A model generated the notes under the pieces. That model was not told where the DNA came from, did not search any database, and saw only the letters and a list, made by a program, of their open reading frames with translations. This document shows, in pieces, positions 17,238 through 25,401 of a DNA stretch of 64,000 nucleotides. The position numbers were made by a program, and so were the translations under genes. The stretch is from NCBI GenBank assembly GCA_002390845.1, contig DGQT01000067.1:44486-108485 (forward strand). The letters are read 5' to 3'. The stretch's first letter is position 1. Each line of letters begins with the position of its first letter. The DNA is from Chitinophagaceae bacterium UBA4407. GTDB lineage: Bacteria > Bacteroidota > Bacteroidia > Chitinophagales > Chitinophagaceae.

Positions 17238-19058
17238 TTAAGTTGCAGAATCCTGGCTGGTTTGCAACTGGTAAAGTTCTGCATAATAACCCTTTAATGC
17301 AAGCAGTTCGCTGTGTGTGCCCTGTTCAATAATTTCGCCGTCATCTATAATCACTACCTGGTCGAAATTAAAAACCGTGAAGATGCGGTGGGTAATAAGG
17401 ATGGCCGTTTTATTATCCAGCACTGTATAAAGATTGTTGATGATCTGGTTTTCGGTTTTGGTATCAACCGCGCTTAAAGAGTCGTCAAAAATCATGATCT
17501 GCGGTTCTTTAATAAGTGCACGTGCAATGGAAATGCGTTGCTTTTGTCCACCGCTTAATGTTACACCGCGCTCACCAACAAGGGTATCGTAGCCATGATC
17601 GAGGGTTTCAATTTCTTTGTGTATGGCGGCTTGTTTTGCAGCGGTATAAACTTCTTCTGAAGAAGCCTGCTGGCTAAGCCCAAAACTAATGTTGCCAGAA
17701 ACAGAATCGCTGAAAAGAAAAACATCCTGCGGCACATAACTAATACCGTTTCTTAAATGCGTTAAGGGAATTGAACGGACATCTTTTCCGTTGATGGTAA
17801 TGGTGCCTTCGTCGGCATCGTAAAATCTTAACAGCAACTGCGCCAATGTTGATTTGCCACTTCCGGTGCGGCCGAGAATTAATATTTTTTCACCTTTTTT
17901 AATGGTCAGTGAAAAATGTTTGATGGCTTTAATGCCGGTATGCGTATAAGTGAACGAAACATTATTGAACACAATATCGCCTGAAAGATCTGTGGTTTCA
18001 CCAGCTGCTTCCGGCGATTGAATGGTTGGTTCGGTTTGCAGAAATTCATTCAAACGTTTTTGCGATGCCGCGGCCCGCTGTATCATGCTGGCTACTTGCC
18101 CAATAGCAGTAACGGGAAAAGAAAGCATGTTGATGTAAATAACAAACTCAACAATGATCCCTACTTTTTGTGGATCGTGCAATGCCATATTACCGCCAAT
18201 AAAAATGGTAAGCAGGGTGCTCAGGCCCACCATCAGCGTCATACTTGGAAAATAGATGGCTTCTGTTTTTGCAAGCCCGACCGAGTTCTTCCGGTATTCT
18301 TCGCTGTTCTGTTTAAAAAAAAGCAGCATTGCTTTTTCCTGTACAAAAGATTTAATTACCCTTATGCCTGAATAAGATTCCTGTGCATTGGTAGTAAGAT
18401 CTGAAAGCGATGCCTGAACCTTTTCGCTTTTTTTATGAATGATGGTGTTTACAAAATAAATAGTAACAGCCAGTAGCGGGAGTGGAGCCAATACTATAAT
18501 GCTTAAATAGACATCTTTTCGAAACATATTTACCAAACACAAAGCGATAAGGGAGACAAGATTTACAAAATACATTACCGCAGGACCAGTGTACATGCGC
18601 ACACGGCTTACATCTTCGGAAATGCGGTTCATTAAATCGCCGGTGCGATGGGTTTTAAAAAAGCCGGCATCTAATTTCTGGTAGTGATTGTACACTTCAT
18701 TCTTCATATCGTATTCGATAAGGCGACTCATAACTACCAGAGTCTGTCGCATCATAAACATAAATGTGCCTCGAAGCAAAGCGAGCACCAGTATGGTAAG
18801 GCTGCAAACCAGCACGAGGTTGGCAAAATCTAATTTTTCTACCCAGCCAACAAAAAAATCAACCACGGTATTGTACGATTCTTTAGAATGACCCACTTTG
18901 GCTCCTGGCAAATGTTGCTGCACCATATTAACCACATAGCCAGTAATTTCAGGGGCCAGCACACCAAAATAATTTGATGCGATTACGAAAAGGATGCCTA
19001 TAAAAAGACGTTTGCGGTATTTCCAGAAGTATTTATTAACGGCAGAAAGCTGTTTCAA
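17238..19058 (-). CDS. ABC exporter, fused membrane and ATPase domains
   Basis: A 606-aa half-transporter: six membrane helices in residues 1-330, then an ATPase domain with Walker A ILGRTGSGKSTLAQ, Q-loop SYVPQDVFLFS, signature TLSGGQKQRISIARAL and Walker B IMIFDDSLSAVDTKT. It belongs to the MsbA/MdlB-like multidrug or lipid exporters and would act as a dimer. The start appears to be a TTG at 19058, as no ATG fits upstream. Substrate unknown. It faces away from tRNA-Ser, 80 bp apart. Confidence 0.9.
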   Translation of the reverse strand: MKQLSAVNKYFWKYRKRLFIGILFVIASNYFGVLAPEITGYVVNMVQQHLPGAKVGHSKESYNTVVDFFVGWVEKLDFANLVLVCSLTILVLALLRGTFMFMMRQTLVVMSRLIEYDMKNEVYNHYQKLDAGFFKTHRTGDLMNRISEDVSRVRMYTGPAVMYFVNLVSLIALCLVNMFRKDVYLSIIVLAPLPLLAVTIYFVNTIIHKKSEKVQASLSDLTTNAQESYSGIRVIKSFVQEKAMLLFFKQNSEEYRKNSVGLAKTEAIYFPSMTLMVGLSTLLTIFIGGNMALHDPQKVGIIVEFVIYINMLSFPVTAIGQVASMIQRAAASQKRLNEFLQTEPTIQSPEAAGETTDLSGDIVFNNVSFTYTHTGIKAIKHFSLTIKKGEKILILGRTGSGKSTLAQLLLRFYDADEGTITINGKDVRSIPLTHLRNGISYVPQDVFLFSDSVSGNISFGLSQQASSEEVYTAAKQAAIHKEIETLDHGYDTLVGERGVTLSGGQKQRISIARALIKEPQIMIFDDSLSAVDTKTENQIINNLYTVLDNKTAILITHRIFTVFNFDQVVIIDDGEIIEQGTHSELLALKGYYAELYQLQTSQDSAT

Positions 19059-19103
19059 AAAAGGAATATTTTTTGCGAAATTACCTGATTGCTCTTTATT
19101 TTA

Positions 19104-19134
19104 TTTGGAAGATATTTTTAGGAACGTACTTTTG
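19104..19134 (+). promoter_or_regulatory. Promoter of tRNA-Ser
   Basis: TTTG (19104-19107), a 19-nt spacer, TACTTTTG (19127-19134): a full consensus match. The last G of the -7 box is only 4 nt before the mature tRNA 5' end, so the primary transcript would carry almost no leader. Confidence 0.8.
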
Positions 19135-19138
19135 CGCC

Positions 19139-19226
19139 GGAGAGTTGGCAGAGCGGTCGATTGCGGCAGTCTTGAAAACTGTTGACTGTAACAGGTCCTG
19201 GGGTTCGAATCCCTAACTCTCCGCCA
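19139..19226 (+). tRNA. tRNA-Ser (anticodon UGA), integration site of the element
   Basis: An 88-nt tRNA with long variable arm. Acceptor GGAGAGT (19139-19145) pairs with ACTCTCC (19216-19222), then discriminator G and encoded CCA. Anticodon stem GCAGT/ACTGT with loop CTTGAAA gives TGA. The variable arm GACT/GGTC identifies Ser. The last ten bases are part of the att repeat and recur at 39662-39671, so integration regenerates the tRNA 3' end. Confidence 0.95.
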
Positions 19227-19291
19227 GATACCATTTCAAATAACATCAAATCCTTGCAAACTCAATGTTTTCAAGGGTTTTTTATTTGGGG
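19217..19291. repeat. attL: left direct repeat of the element
   Basis: 75 bp identical to 39662-39736; with six or so mismatches the match continues to 19329/39774 (113 bp). It contains the tRNA 3' end plus the tRNA terminator. Just past the perfect part, GGGGTACTCCCC here versus GGGGCATACCCC in attR differ only in the centre. Confidence 0.95.
19252..19284 (+). terminator. Terminator of tRNA-Ser
   Basis: CCTTGCAAAC and GTTTTCAAGG pair with one mismatch around the loop TCAAT, followed by GTTTTTT. A second copy sits in attR (39697-39729), so both the occupied and the restored tRNA gene keep a terminator. Confidence 0.75.
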
Positions 19292-19470
19292 TACTCCCCA
19301 AATTATTCAAAAATCCTCAAAGAAAATGGTCTAAATCGAGACCTTTTCTCCACACTTTTCAAGGTCTCGCCAAATCGCTGAAATCCTTTACCAGTCTGCA
19401 TTTTGTGGATATTTTGTTGGCTTAAAATACCAATAAATTTAGTAAATTTATAACCATAAATCGGACGAAA

Positions 19471-20715
19471 ATGAACAACGCAATGCACCTGTCTTTTCAG
19501 GTAAAATCTTCAAAAAAGAACGAGTTTGGTAAGGCCCCCATTTATGCCAGGATTACCATCAATGAAGTAAGAACCGAGTTTTCCCTGAAACGGTTTATTG
19601 AACCGGATAAATGGATAAACAAAGCTGGGATAGCAAAAGGAAATACGGAAGAAATCCGGGCCTTGAATGCTCATATCATGGCAGTTCGTACAGCCCTTTT
19701 CCAGCACTACAACCGCTTATTGGAAACCGGTAAGGCCATCACTGCTGATACCGTTAAAAACTCCTACTTCGGTATTACCGAGAAAAGCAAAACTATCATG
19801 GAGGTTTTTCAGTATCACAACGACCAGATGAAATCATTGATCGGTAAAGAATATTCTTTTGGTACACATGAAAGATATGCAACTGCGTTAAGCCACACCA
19901 AAGAATTTATTGAATACAAGTACAATGTTTCAGACTTTCCCATTAAGCAAGTAAATCATGAGTTCATTACTGAGTATGAATATTTTCTAAAAGCTGTCCG
20001 TAAGTGTTCACACAATACAGCTATTAAGTATCTCACCAACTTCAAAAAGATAATGCGTATTTGTCTTGGCAATGGCTGGATAGATAAAGACCCGTTCATC
20101 AATTATCGTTTCCAGCTAAAAGAAGTTGAAAGAGAAATTTTACATCAACATGAATTGCAAGCTATCGCTGATAAAGAATTTGCAACTTCAAGATTAGAAC
20201 AAGTAAGGGATGTATTTCTTTTCTGTTGCTTTACTGGCCTTGCTTACAGCGATGTAAAGAAACTTACAAAAGACCATATCATCATTGGCATTGATGGAGA
20301 AAGATGGATAAAAGTAAACCGTACAAAAACAGATACCCGTTCCAGTATTCCTATTCTTCCAATGGCACAGGCTATTTTAGATAAATATGCTAACCACCCT
20401 AAGTGCTGTGCTGAAAAAAGAGTATTGCCGGTAGGCTCTAATCAAAAGATGAATGATTACTTAAAAGAAATTGCTGCCGTATGTGAAATAGAAAAGAATA
20501 TCACATTTCACATTGCCCGTCATTCATTCGCTACAACTGTTACCTTACAAAATGATGTGCCGATTGAAAGTGTTTCAAAAATGTTGGGGCATAAATCTAT
20601 CCGCACTACACAACACTACGCAAAAGTATTGGATAAAAAAGTGGGTAACGATATGGCATTGTTGAAGGAGAAAATGAATCTTGTAAATGGGAGTGCAAAA
20701 GTAAAAATTGCTTGA
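19471..20715 (+). CDS. Tyrosine recombinase (integrase) of the element
   Basis: A 414-aa site-specific integrase of the Bacteroidota phage-integrase type. An N-terminal arm-binding region precedes a SAM-like core-binding domain (about 105-205) and a catalytic domain with His347-x-x-Arg350 (ITFHIARHSF), His374 (LGHKS) and the nucleophile Tyr383 (TTQHYAKV). The position that usually carries the first catalytic Arg reads TGLAYSD (Ala258), as happens in several Bacteroidota integrases. It lies 180 bp inside attL, reading into the element, and should catalyse recombination between the tRNA-Ser repeats. Confidence 0.93.
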   Translation: MNNAMHLSFQVKSSKKNEFGKAPIYARITINEVRTEFSLKRFIEPDKWINKAGIAKGNTEEIRALNAHIMAVRTALFQHYNRLLETGKAITADTVKNSYFGITEKSKTIMEVFQYHNDQMKSLIGKEYSFGTHERYATALSHTKEFIEYKYNVSDFPIKQVNHEFITEYEYFLKAVRKCSHNTAIKYLTNFKKIMRICLGNGWIDKDPFINYRFQLKEVEREILHQHELQAIADKEFATSRLEQVRDVFLFCCFTGLAYSDVKKLTKDHIIIGIDGERWIKVNRTKTDTRSSIPILPMAQAILDKYANHPKCCAEKRVLPVGSNQKMNDYLKEIAAVCEIEKNITFHIARHSFATTVTLQNDVPIESVSKMLGHKSIRTTQHYAKVLDKKVGNDMALLKEKMNLVNGSAKVKIA

Positions 20716-20855
20716 TAGACTAAATCCTTTAGTTATCCACAAAGCCCTTTATTTACCAGTGAAATACTCACATTTTGTGAATAAAAAGTATCAAATATCA
20801 TGGTTTAAAATTGCTAAATTTGTTATCAATGAATTATAATTAAAATTCGATAGAA

Positions 20856-21125
20856 ATGGAGATAGAATTAATTACGAAAGCCGACTTTCACACCCTCAAA
20901 AGTGAGATTGTTGACGAAATCAAAAGGTTGTTTCAATCACCATCGGAACAAAAGGAATGGCTGAAAAGTGCAGATGTAATGAGTTTGTTAGGATGTTCAC
21001 CCGGTACTTTACAAAACCTGAGAGTAAACGGAACACTGCCATTCACTAAAATGGGTGGTACGATTTATTATTCTAGGAAAGATGTGATGAAGGTGCTTGA
21101 AAACAACAAAAAAAATGCTGCCTGA
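20856..21125 (+). CDS. Excisionase-like helix-turn-helix protein
   Basis: An 89-aa protein with an N-terminal coiled helix (residues 1-30) and a C-terminal MerR/HTH_17-type domain: WLKSADVMSLLGCSPGTLQN, then LPFTKMGGTIYYSRKDVMK. This type accompanies integrases in Bacteroidota mobile elements and may act as a recombination directionality factor or control replication genes. It lies between integrase and polymerase-like genes, 140 bp after the former. Confidence 0.8.
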   Translation: MEIELITKADFHTLKSEIVDEIKRLFQSPSEQKEWLKSADVMSLLGCSPGTLQNLRVNGTLPFTKMGGTIYYSRKDVMKVLENNKKNAA

Positions 21126-21338
21126 AATGGTAAGTATAGAAAGAGTTAAGTGATTTGGCTTCTTCCCCGGAAGCATAACCAGACTGAAAGCTAAATCCCA
21201 AAAATTAAACCAACTGCCACTGTTAGTGCTTTTAGAGCACCTGATAAACTATTGCCCTTATGACAAAAGTTAAACCAACAAACATGAACACAAGGACTGT
21301 ACAAATTTTTATAACGGACAAATTAAAAATTGGAAAGA

Positions 21339-22796
21339 ATGAAGATGTTTATTCCAGAGAACCTTGACGTAGATGCCTTGTTGAAGGCTTATCCACCCCG
21401 AGGTATCCATAATTTCAAGAAAGAGCATTTGCTCTATATCCTGCACCTGATTACAGCTATCCCCGCCACTAATAAGGATTTAGATTGTTTTAAAGGCTTT
21501 GTCCCTATTTATTCGCCAGTTCTGCAAAAGAAAATAAGAAACTACAGGGATTATTTAGATTACCTGATAGGCCAGGCAAGAGTATTAGTTACAAATAACC
21601 AATACATAGTCGGTCTGCGTTCAAAAGGCTATCAGTTTAATCCCAGGTTTTCCAAAAAGGTTAAACCAGTTACTGACCAACAAGATTTGTTAGAGTCAGC
21701 CCTCAAAACTGAAAATACTTTTTCAGTAAATAAAAGGAAAAAGTACAACCATGTACTGAAGTGGTACAATCCATGCCTTCAAATTGATTATGATTTGGCG
21801 AAGGCTTATATCAAAGAAGACCTTGAAAGGAAGTTAAAAAATCCTGCACTCAGGGACTTTGATGTAAAGACAGGTCAGTTTAAAAGTCCATATACACAGT
21901 ACAACTGCTCCGAGCTAAATATTGACCGTATTTCAAACGGTTTTTTTGTTTTGTCTGTTGACAATAATGTTCATCGCCTTCATTCTGCCATTTCAAACCT
22001 GAAAAGTGAAATCCGCAATTGCATCACCTACAATGGGCAAGATTTGGTTTCTATAGATATAAAAAATAGCCAGCCTTACATCAGCACCGGAATTTTGAAA
22101 AATTCGTTTTGGGATGCGAGCCGCAAAATCTGCACTAAATATGATTTAAAAGGATATTTCAATATAAATTTAATATCAAAATCAATATTGAAAGAGATAT
22201 TCAACAATAACAAGGAAGATATATTTTCTTTCATTATGTTATGCAAATCCGCTGAAAGTAAAGCCAGCAGTGATTTACATCGGTATGCCACCTTGGTGCA
22301 ACAGGGGCAGTTCTACGAGTACCTTGCCGGAGAGATTGGGAATGAGCTGAACATAGATTACAGCGACCGAAAAAGGGTCAAAGCGGACGTATTCCAGGTG
22401 CTTTTTACCGACAACCGTTTTTTGGGGCAGGAAGAAGCCCGGCCCAAAAGGATATTTAAAGACAGGTTCCCGGATGTCTATGACCTCTTTGCCGCAATTA
22501 AACGGCACGATAAGACAAACCTACCCCGGCTTTTGCAGCGAATAGAAAGCCACATTATGTTGCTGTTGGTAGCAAAACGCATAGCTAAAGAAAAGCCACG
22601 GTTGCCAATACTCACCATACATGACAGTATTGTAACAACTGTTGGCAACGAAGATTATGTACAATCAGTACTGAAGGATGAAATGGCAAAAGCCATTGGA
22701 TTCCCACCTACATTAAGCCTGGAGTATTGGCATCCCTCTAAGATGAAATTCAATGATGGCAGCATCTTCTACGGTGATGAACGCATTGCAGTGTGA
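21339..22796 (+). CDS. Replication-type protein with family-A polymerase-like palm
   Basis: A 485-aa protein from the ATG at 21339 (a TTG at 21330 is also open). I do not know a named family. Three blocks match the A-family polymerase palm and fingers: motif A-like VSIDIKNSQPY with Asp240; motif B-like DRKRVKADVFQVLF with Arg344-x3-Lys348-x3-Phe352, the spacing of E. coli Pol I Arg754/Lys758/Phe762; motif C-like LTIHDSIVTT with His428-Asp429. It lacks 3'-5' and 5'-3' exonuclease regions. The N-terminal 200 aa are unassigned. It occupies the replication-gene position after integrase and HTH genes, so element replication is inferred. Confidence 0.65.
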   Translation: MKMFIPENLDVDALLKAYPPRGIHNFKKEHLLYILHLITAIPATNKDLDCFKGFVPIYSPVLQKKIRNYRDYLDYLIGQARVLVTNNQYIVGLRSKGYQFNPRFSKKVKPVTDQQDLLESALKTENTFSVNKRKKYNHVLKWYNPCLQIDYDLAKAYIKEDLERKLKNPALRDFDVKTGQFKSPYTQYNCSELNIDRISNGFFVLSVDNNVHRLHSAISNLKSEIRNCITYNGQDLVSIDIKNSQPYISTGILKNSFWDASRKICTKYDLKGYFNINLISKSILKEIFNNNKEDIFSFIMLCKSAESKASSDLHRYATLVQQGQFYEYLAGEIGNELNIDYSDRKRVKADVFQVLFTDNRFLGQEEARPKRIFKDRFPDVYDLFAAIKRHDKTNLPRLLQRIESHIMLLLVAKRIAKEKPRLPILTIHDSIVTTVGNEDYVQSVLKDEMAKAIGFPPTLSLEYWHPSKMKFNDGSIFYGDERIAV

Positions 22797-22912
22797 GTTA
22801 TTTGTCAATTTCTTCAAAAAAATGTTCAATATATTGCAACATCATATTGCTAAACACATTAGCTTTATAATTCTTAAAGCGGGGGCAACGCTATACAAAC
22901 TGCACATTCATT

Positions 22913-23167
22913 ATGACAACTCAATTCAGCAAGTCAATCAAGGTCGGTGACAAAGTAACTTTCGACAACGACCAAATCGAAGTTTTTAAAGCCGAAACAA
23001 GCAGCAATGATAAAGCTGTAAGGCAATATCAGCAATTAGTTTTAGGGGGCATAGACCAGATAGGTGTAGTTAAAGAGTTAGGCGGCAACTTAACCACAGT
23101 TTCTTATCCTGATGGTTGGGACTTACCGGTTCCGACGAAATACCTTATTGTGTTGCCGTCAGAATAG
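22913..23167 (+). CDS. Small protein of unknown function
   Basis: An 84-aa protein starting MTTQFSKSIKVGDKVTF. Alternating beta-type residues and VGDKVTF, QIGVVKELGG and TTVSYPDGWDLPVP suggest a small barrel, possibly SH3-like. No family recognised. It is 29 bp upstream of the XRE regulator and reads the same way, so it may be the first gene of the defence operon or an element maintenance gene. Confidence 0.6.
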   Translation: MTTQFSKSIKVGDKVTFDNDQIEVFKAETSSNDKAVRQYQQLVLGGIDQIGVVKELGGNLTTVSYPDGWDLPVPTKYLIVLPSE

Positions 23168-23195
23168 CAAGCATATTTAAAGGCATTTAATATTT

Positions 23196-23444
23196 ATGAA
23201 TAAAAAGTCCAGGCCAACCGAGCAATATATCCAGGAGAATCGGGAAGTGATTGGCAAACAAATCCGGACATTCCGGGAAAAGAAAGGATTTAGTCAGGAT
23301 GAACTGGCAGAGATAATGGAAGTAAATCGTTTCACTATTTCAAAAGTTGAAACTGGCAAATTTGCTATTACAATAGATTATCTGGTAAAGTTTGCCTGGT
23401 ACTTGGACTTTAATATTTCGGTACAGGAAAAGCAAGGCAAGTAG
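23196..23444 (+). CDS. XRE-family regulator (controller-like)
   Basis: An 82-aa one-domain protein. The HTH spans about residues 20-70: IRTFREKKGFSQDELAEIM, then RFTISKVETGKFAITIDYLV. It directly precedes vsr with one base between stop and start. In restriction-modification loci such proteins delay nuclease expression until methylation is established, so a controller role is likely, but no C-box was identified. Confidence 0.8.
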   Translation: MNKKSRPTEQYIQENREVIGKQIRTFREKKGFSQDELAEIMEVNRFTISKVETGKFAITIDYLVKFAWYLDFNISVQEKQGK

Positions 23445-23445
23445 T

Positions 23446-23874
23446 ATGGCTGATGTGCATACAAAAGAAGTAAGAAGCTATAATATGAGCCAAATCCGGT
23501 CTAAGAACACAAAGCCGGAATTAGTAGTTCGTAAATTTTTATTTGCAAATGGGTTTAGATACAGGCTGCACAGTAAAGATTTACCCGGCAAGCCGGATAT
23601 AGTGCTGCCAAAGTATAGAACGGTAATATTTGTTCATGGTTGTTTCTGGCATGGACATGAAGGATGTAAATATTTTGTTGTACCCAAAACAAAAACAGAT
23701 TGGTGGTTAAATAAAATTACCAGAAATAAAATGTTGGACAATGAACACATTAAAAAGCTGAGGTCTGATAAGTGGAATGTAATTACCCTATTTGAATGCA
23801 AATTAAAGAAAGGCAATATTGATTCCACTTTGAATAATCTTATTAAAAAACTTAATAAAATATTATCAAAATGA
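23446..23874 (+). CDS. vsr: Vsr-type DNA mismatch endonuclease
   Basis: A 142-aa nicking endonuclease of very-short-patch repair, which cuts 5' of the T in T:G mismatches that arise from deamination of methylcytosine. Family blocks are clear: MSQIRSKNTKPELVVRKFL, GFRYRLHSKDLPGKPDIVLP with the catalytic Asp, and VIFVHGCFWHGHEGCKYF with the conserved histidines. The frame is open 54 bp further upstream, overlapping the regulator, but the ATG at 23446 gives the family N-terminus. It overlaps the next gene by 4 bp (ATGA). It may repair damage made by the neighbouring methyltransferase or act as the system's nuclease. Confidence 0.92.
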   Translation: MADVHTKEVRSYNMSQIRSKNTKPELVVRKFLFANGFRYRLHSKDLPGKPDIVLPKYRTVIFVHGCFWHGHEGCKYFVVPKTKTDWWLNKITRNKMLDNEHIKKLRSDKWNVITLFECKLKKGNIDSTLNNLIKKLNKILSK

Positions 23875-24170
23875 TTACGAAAATAGAAACAGCAGATGAT
23901 GTAAAAGCATTTGCAAAACAGATAATCAGCGAAGGTGTTAGTTTTCATCCTGATGATGATTTTAATGATTATGTAAACTTTAAAGAAAACACACCAACTT
24001 ATACAAAAGAGGAAACGGATTTAAGAAATGACTTAATGAATAAATGTTTTGAGGTTTGTGAAAAAGAGGGAATTGATATTTATGATACAATGCTTGAGGT
24101 AACATTAACAGAAACTGGAATGGATAAGTTTATTCCTTTACCATCACAGCCTTACCCCGATAATAACTAA
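23871..24170 (+). CDS. Small acidic protein between vsr and dcm
   Basis: A 99-aa acidic protein with no family that I recognise. The middle is helix-like (YTKEETDLRNDLMNKCFEVCEKEGID), and the segment FHPDDDFNDYVNF is strongly acidic. It overlaps vsr by 4 bp and ends one base before dcm, so it is surely translated with them. A role as an accessory or inhibitor of the nuclease/methyltransferase is possible but unproven. Confidence 0.7.
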   Translation: MITKIETADDVKAFAKQIISEGVSFHPDDDFNDYVNFKENTPTYTKEETDLRNDLMNKCFEVCEKEGIDIYDTMLEVTLTETGMDKFIPLPSQPYPDNN

Positions 24171-24171
24171 G

Positions 24172-25401
24172 ATGAATTATATAGACCTTTTTGCGGGGGC
24201 TGGTGGACTTTCCGAAGGATTTATTCGGGAAGGCTTCAATCCTATTGCCCATGTTGAAATGAACAAAGAAGCTGCTGATACTCTAAAGACAAGGTTGGCT
24301 TTTCATTACCTGAACGAGGATAATAAAGTCAGCAAATACTATTCGTATTTGAAAGGTGAAATTTCAAGGGAAGAGTTGTGGAACAGTATCCCCCAGGAAA
24401 TCATTTCATCAGTCATTAACAGTGAAATCACAAAAAAAACAATCGAGGGCATTTTCAATAACATAGATGAACAGCTTGGTTCTAAAAAAGTTGATGCAAT
24501 AATTGGTGGGCCGCCTTGTCAGGCTTATTCATTAGTTGGCAGAAGCCGTGACCCAAACAGAATGAGTGGCGACAAGAGAAATTATCTGTTCAGGTATTAT
24601 GCAGAATTTCTGGTTCGGTATAAGCCAAAATACTTTGTTTTTGAAAATGTATTAGGGTTACTTACCGCAGGTAATAAAAAGTACCTGAATGAAATGCTTT
24701 CTTTATTTGAAGAAATTGGTTATTCAGCAGATTATAAAGTATTAAACGCTGAAGATTACGGTGTGTTGCAAAGAAGGAGACGAGTTATTATAATTGGTCG
24801 TAAAGGAAAATCAAAATTTGAGTTTCCTGAGCTTGAAACAATTGAAAACAACTGGCAAATAAAGAAAGATTTATTTGCAGACCTGCCCAATTTAATTCCA
24901 GGGCAGGAAATGAATATTGCTAAATACACTAAGAAAATTAACCAGTATCAGCAGGCAATGGAAACAAGGAATGGTATTGATTTTACAACTCAGCATATTA
25001 CAAGACAGCATAATGAAAGAGATTTGGAAATATATTCAATTGCAATTGATAAGTGGCTCAATAAAAAAGAACGATTGAAATATAACGATTTGCCTAAACG
25101 ATTGCAAAGTCATAACAACACGGAAGCATTTCTGGACAGGTACAAAGTTGTTGACCCACTTGGACACTCTCACACTGTTGTAGCACACATTTCTAAAGAC
25201 GGCCACTACTACATATACCCTGATACAAAACAGGTACGTTCGATTTCTGTTCGTGAAGCGGCAAGAATACAATCCTTTCCGGATGACTATTTCTTTGAAG
25301 GAGGCAGAACAGCAGCATTTAAACAAATAGGAAATGCTGTGCCACCACTAATGGCAGAGGCATTGGCAAAAACTATTAGTCAACTTTTTAATGGAAAATA
25401 G
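24172..25401 (+). CDS. dcm: DNA (cytosine-5)-methyltransferase
   Basis: A 409-aa C5-methyltransferase. Motif I LFAGAGGLSEGF at residues 6-17, motif IV GGPPCQAYSLVGRSRD with catalytic Cys116, motif VI FENV (157-160), motif VIII QRRRRVIIIG, motif IX SVREAARIQSFPDDY and motif X FKQIGNAVPPLMAEAL are all intact. The target-recognition region lies between VIII and IX, about 150 aa; the target sequence cannot be read from it. There is an unusually long insert (residues 45-105) between motifs I and IV. It overlaps the MORC-like gene by 11 bp. It would mark host DNA as self. Confidence 0.93.
   Translation: MNYIDLFAGAGGLSEGFIREGFNPIAHVEMNKEAADTLKTRLAFHYLNEDNKVSKYYSYLKGEISREELWNSIPQEIISSVINSEITKKTIEGIFNNIDEQLGSKKVDAIIGGPPCQAYSLVGRSRDPNRMSGDKRNYLFRYYAEFLVRYKPKYFVFENVLGLLTAGNKKYLNEMLSLFEEIGYSADYKVLNAEDYGVLQRRRRVIIIGRKGKSKFEFPELETIENNWQIKKDLFADLPNLIPGQEMNIAKYTKKINQYQQAMETRNGIDFTTQHITRQHNERDLEIYSIAIDKWLNKKERLKYNDLPKRLQSHNNTEAFLDRYKVVDPLGHSHTVVAHISKDGHYYIYPDTKQVRSISVREAARIQSFPDDYFFEGGRTAAFKQIGNAVPPLMAEALAKTISQLFNGK

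Noticed and set aside
23392..23445. Longer vsr start overlapping the XRE gene
   Set aside because: The extra 18 residues do not match the family, and the ATG one base after the regulator stop fits the tight operon spacing.
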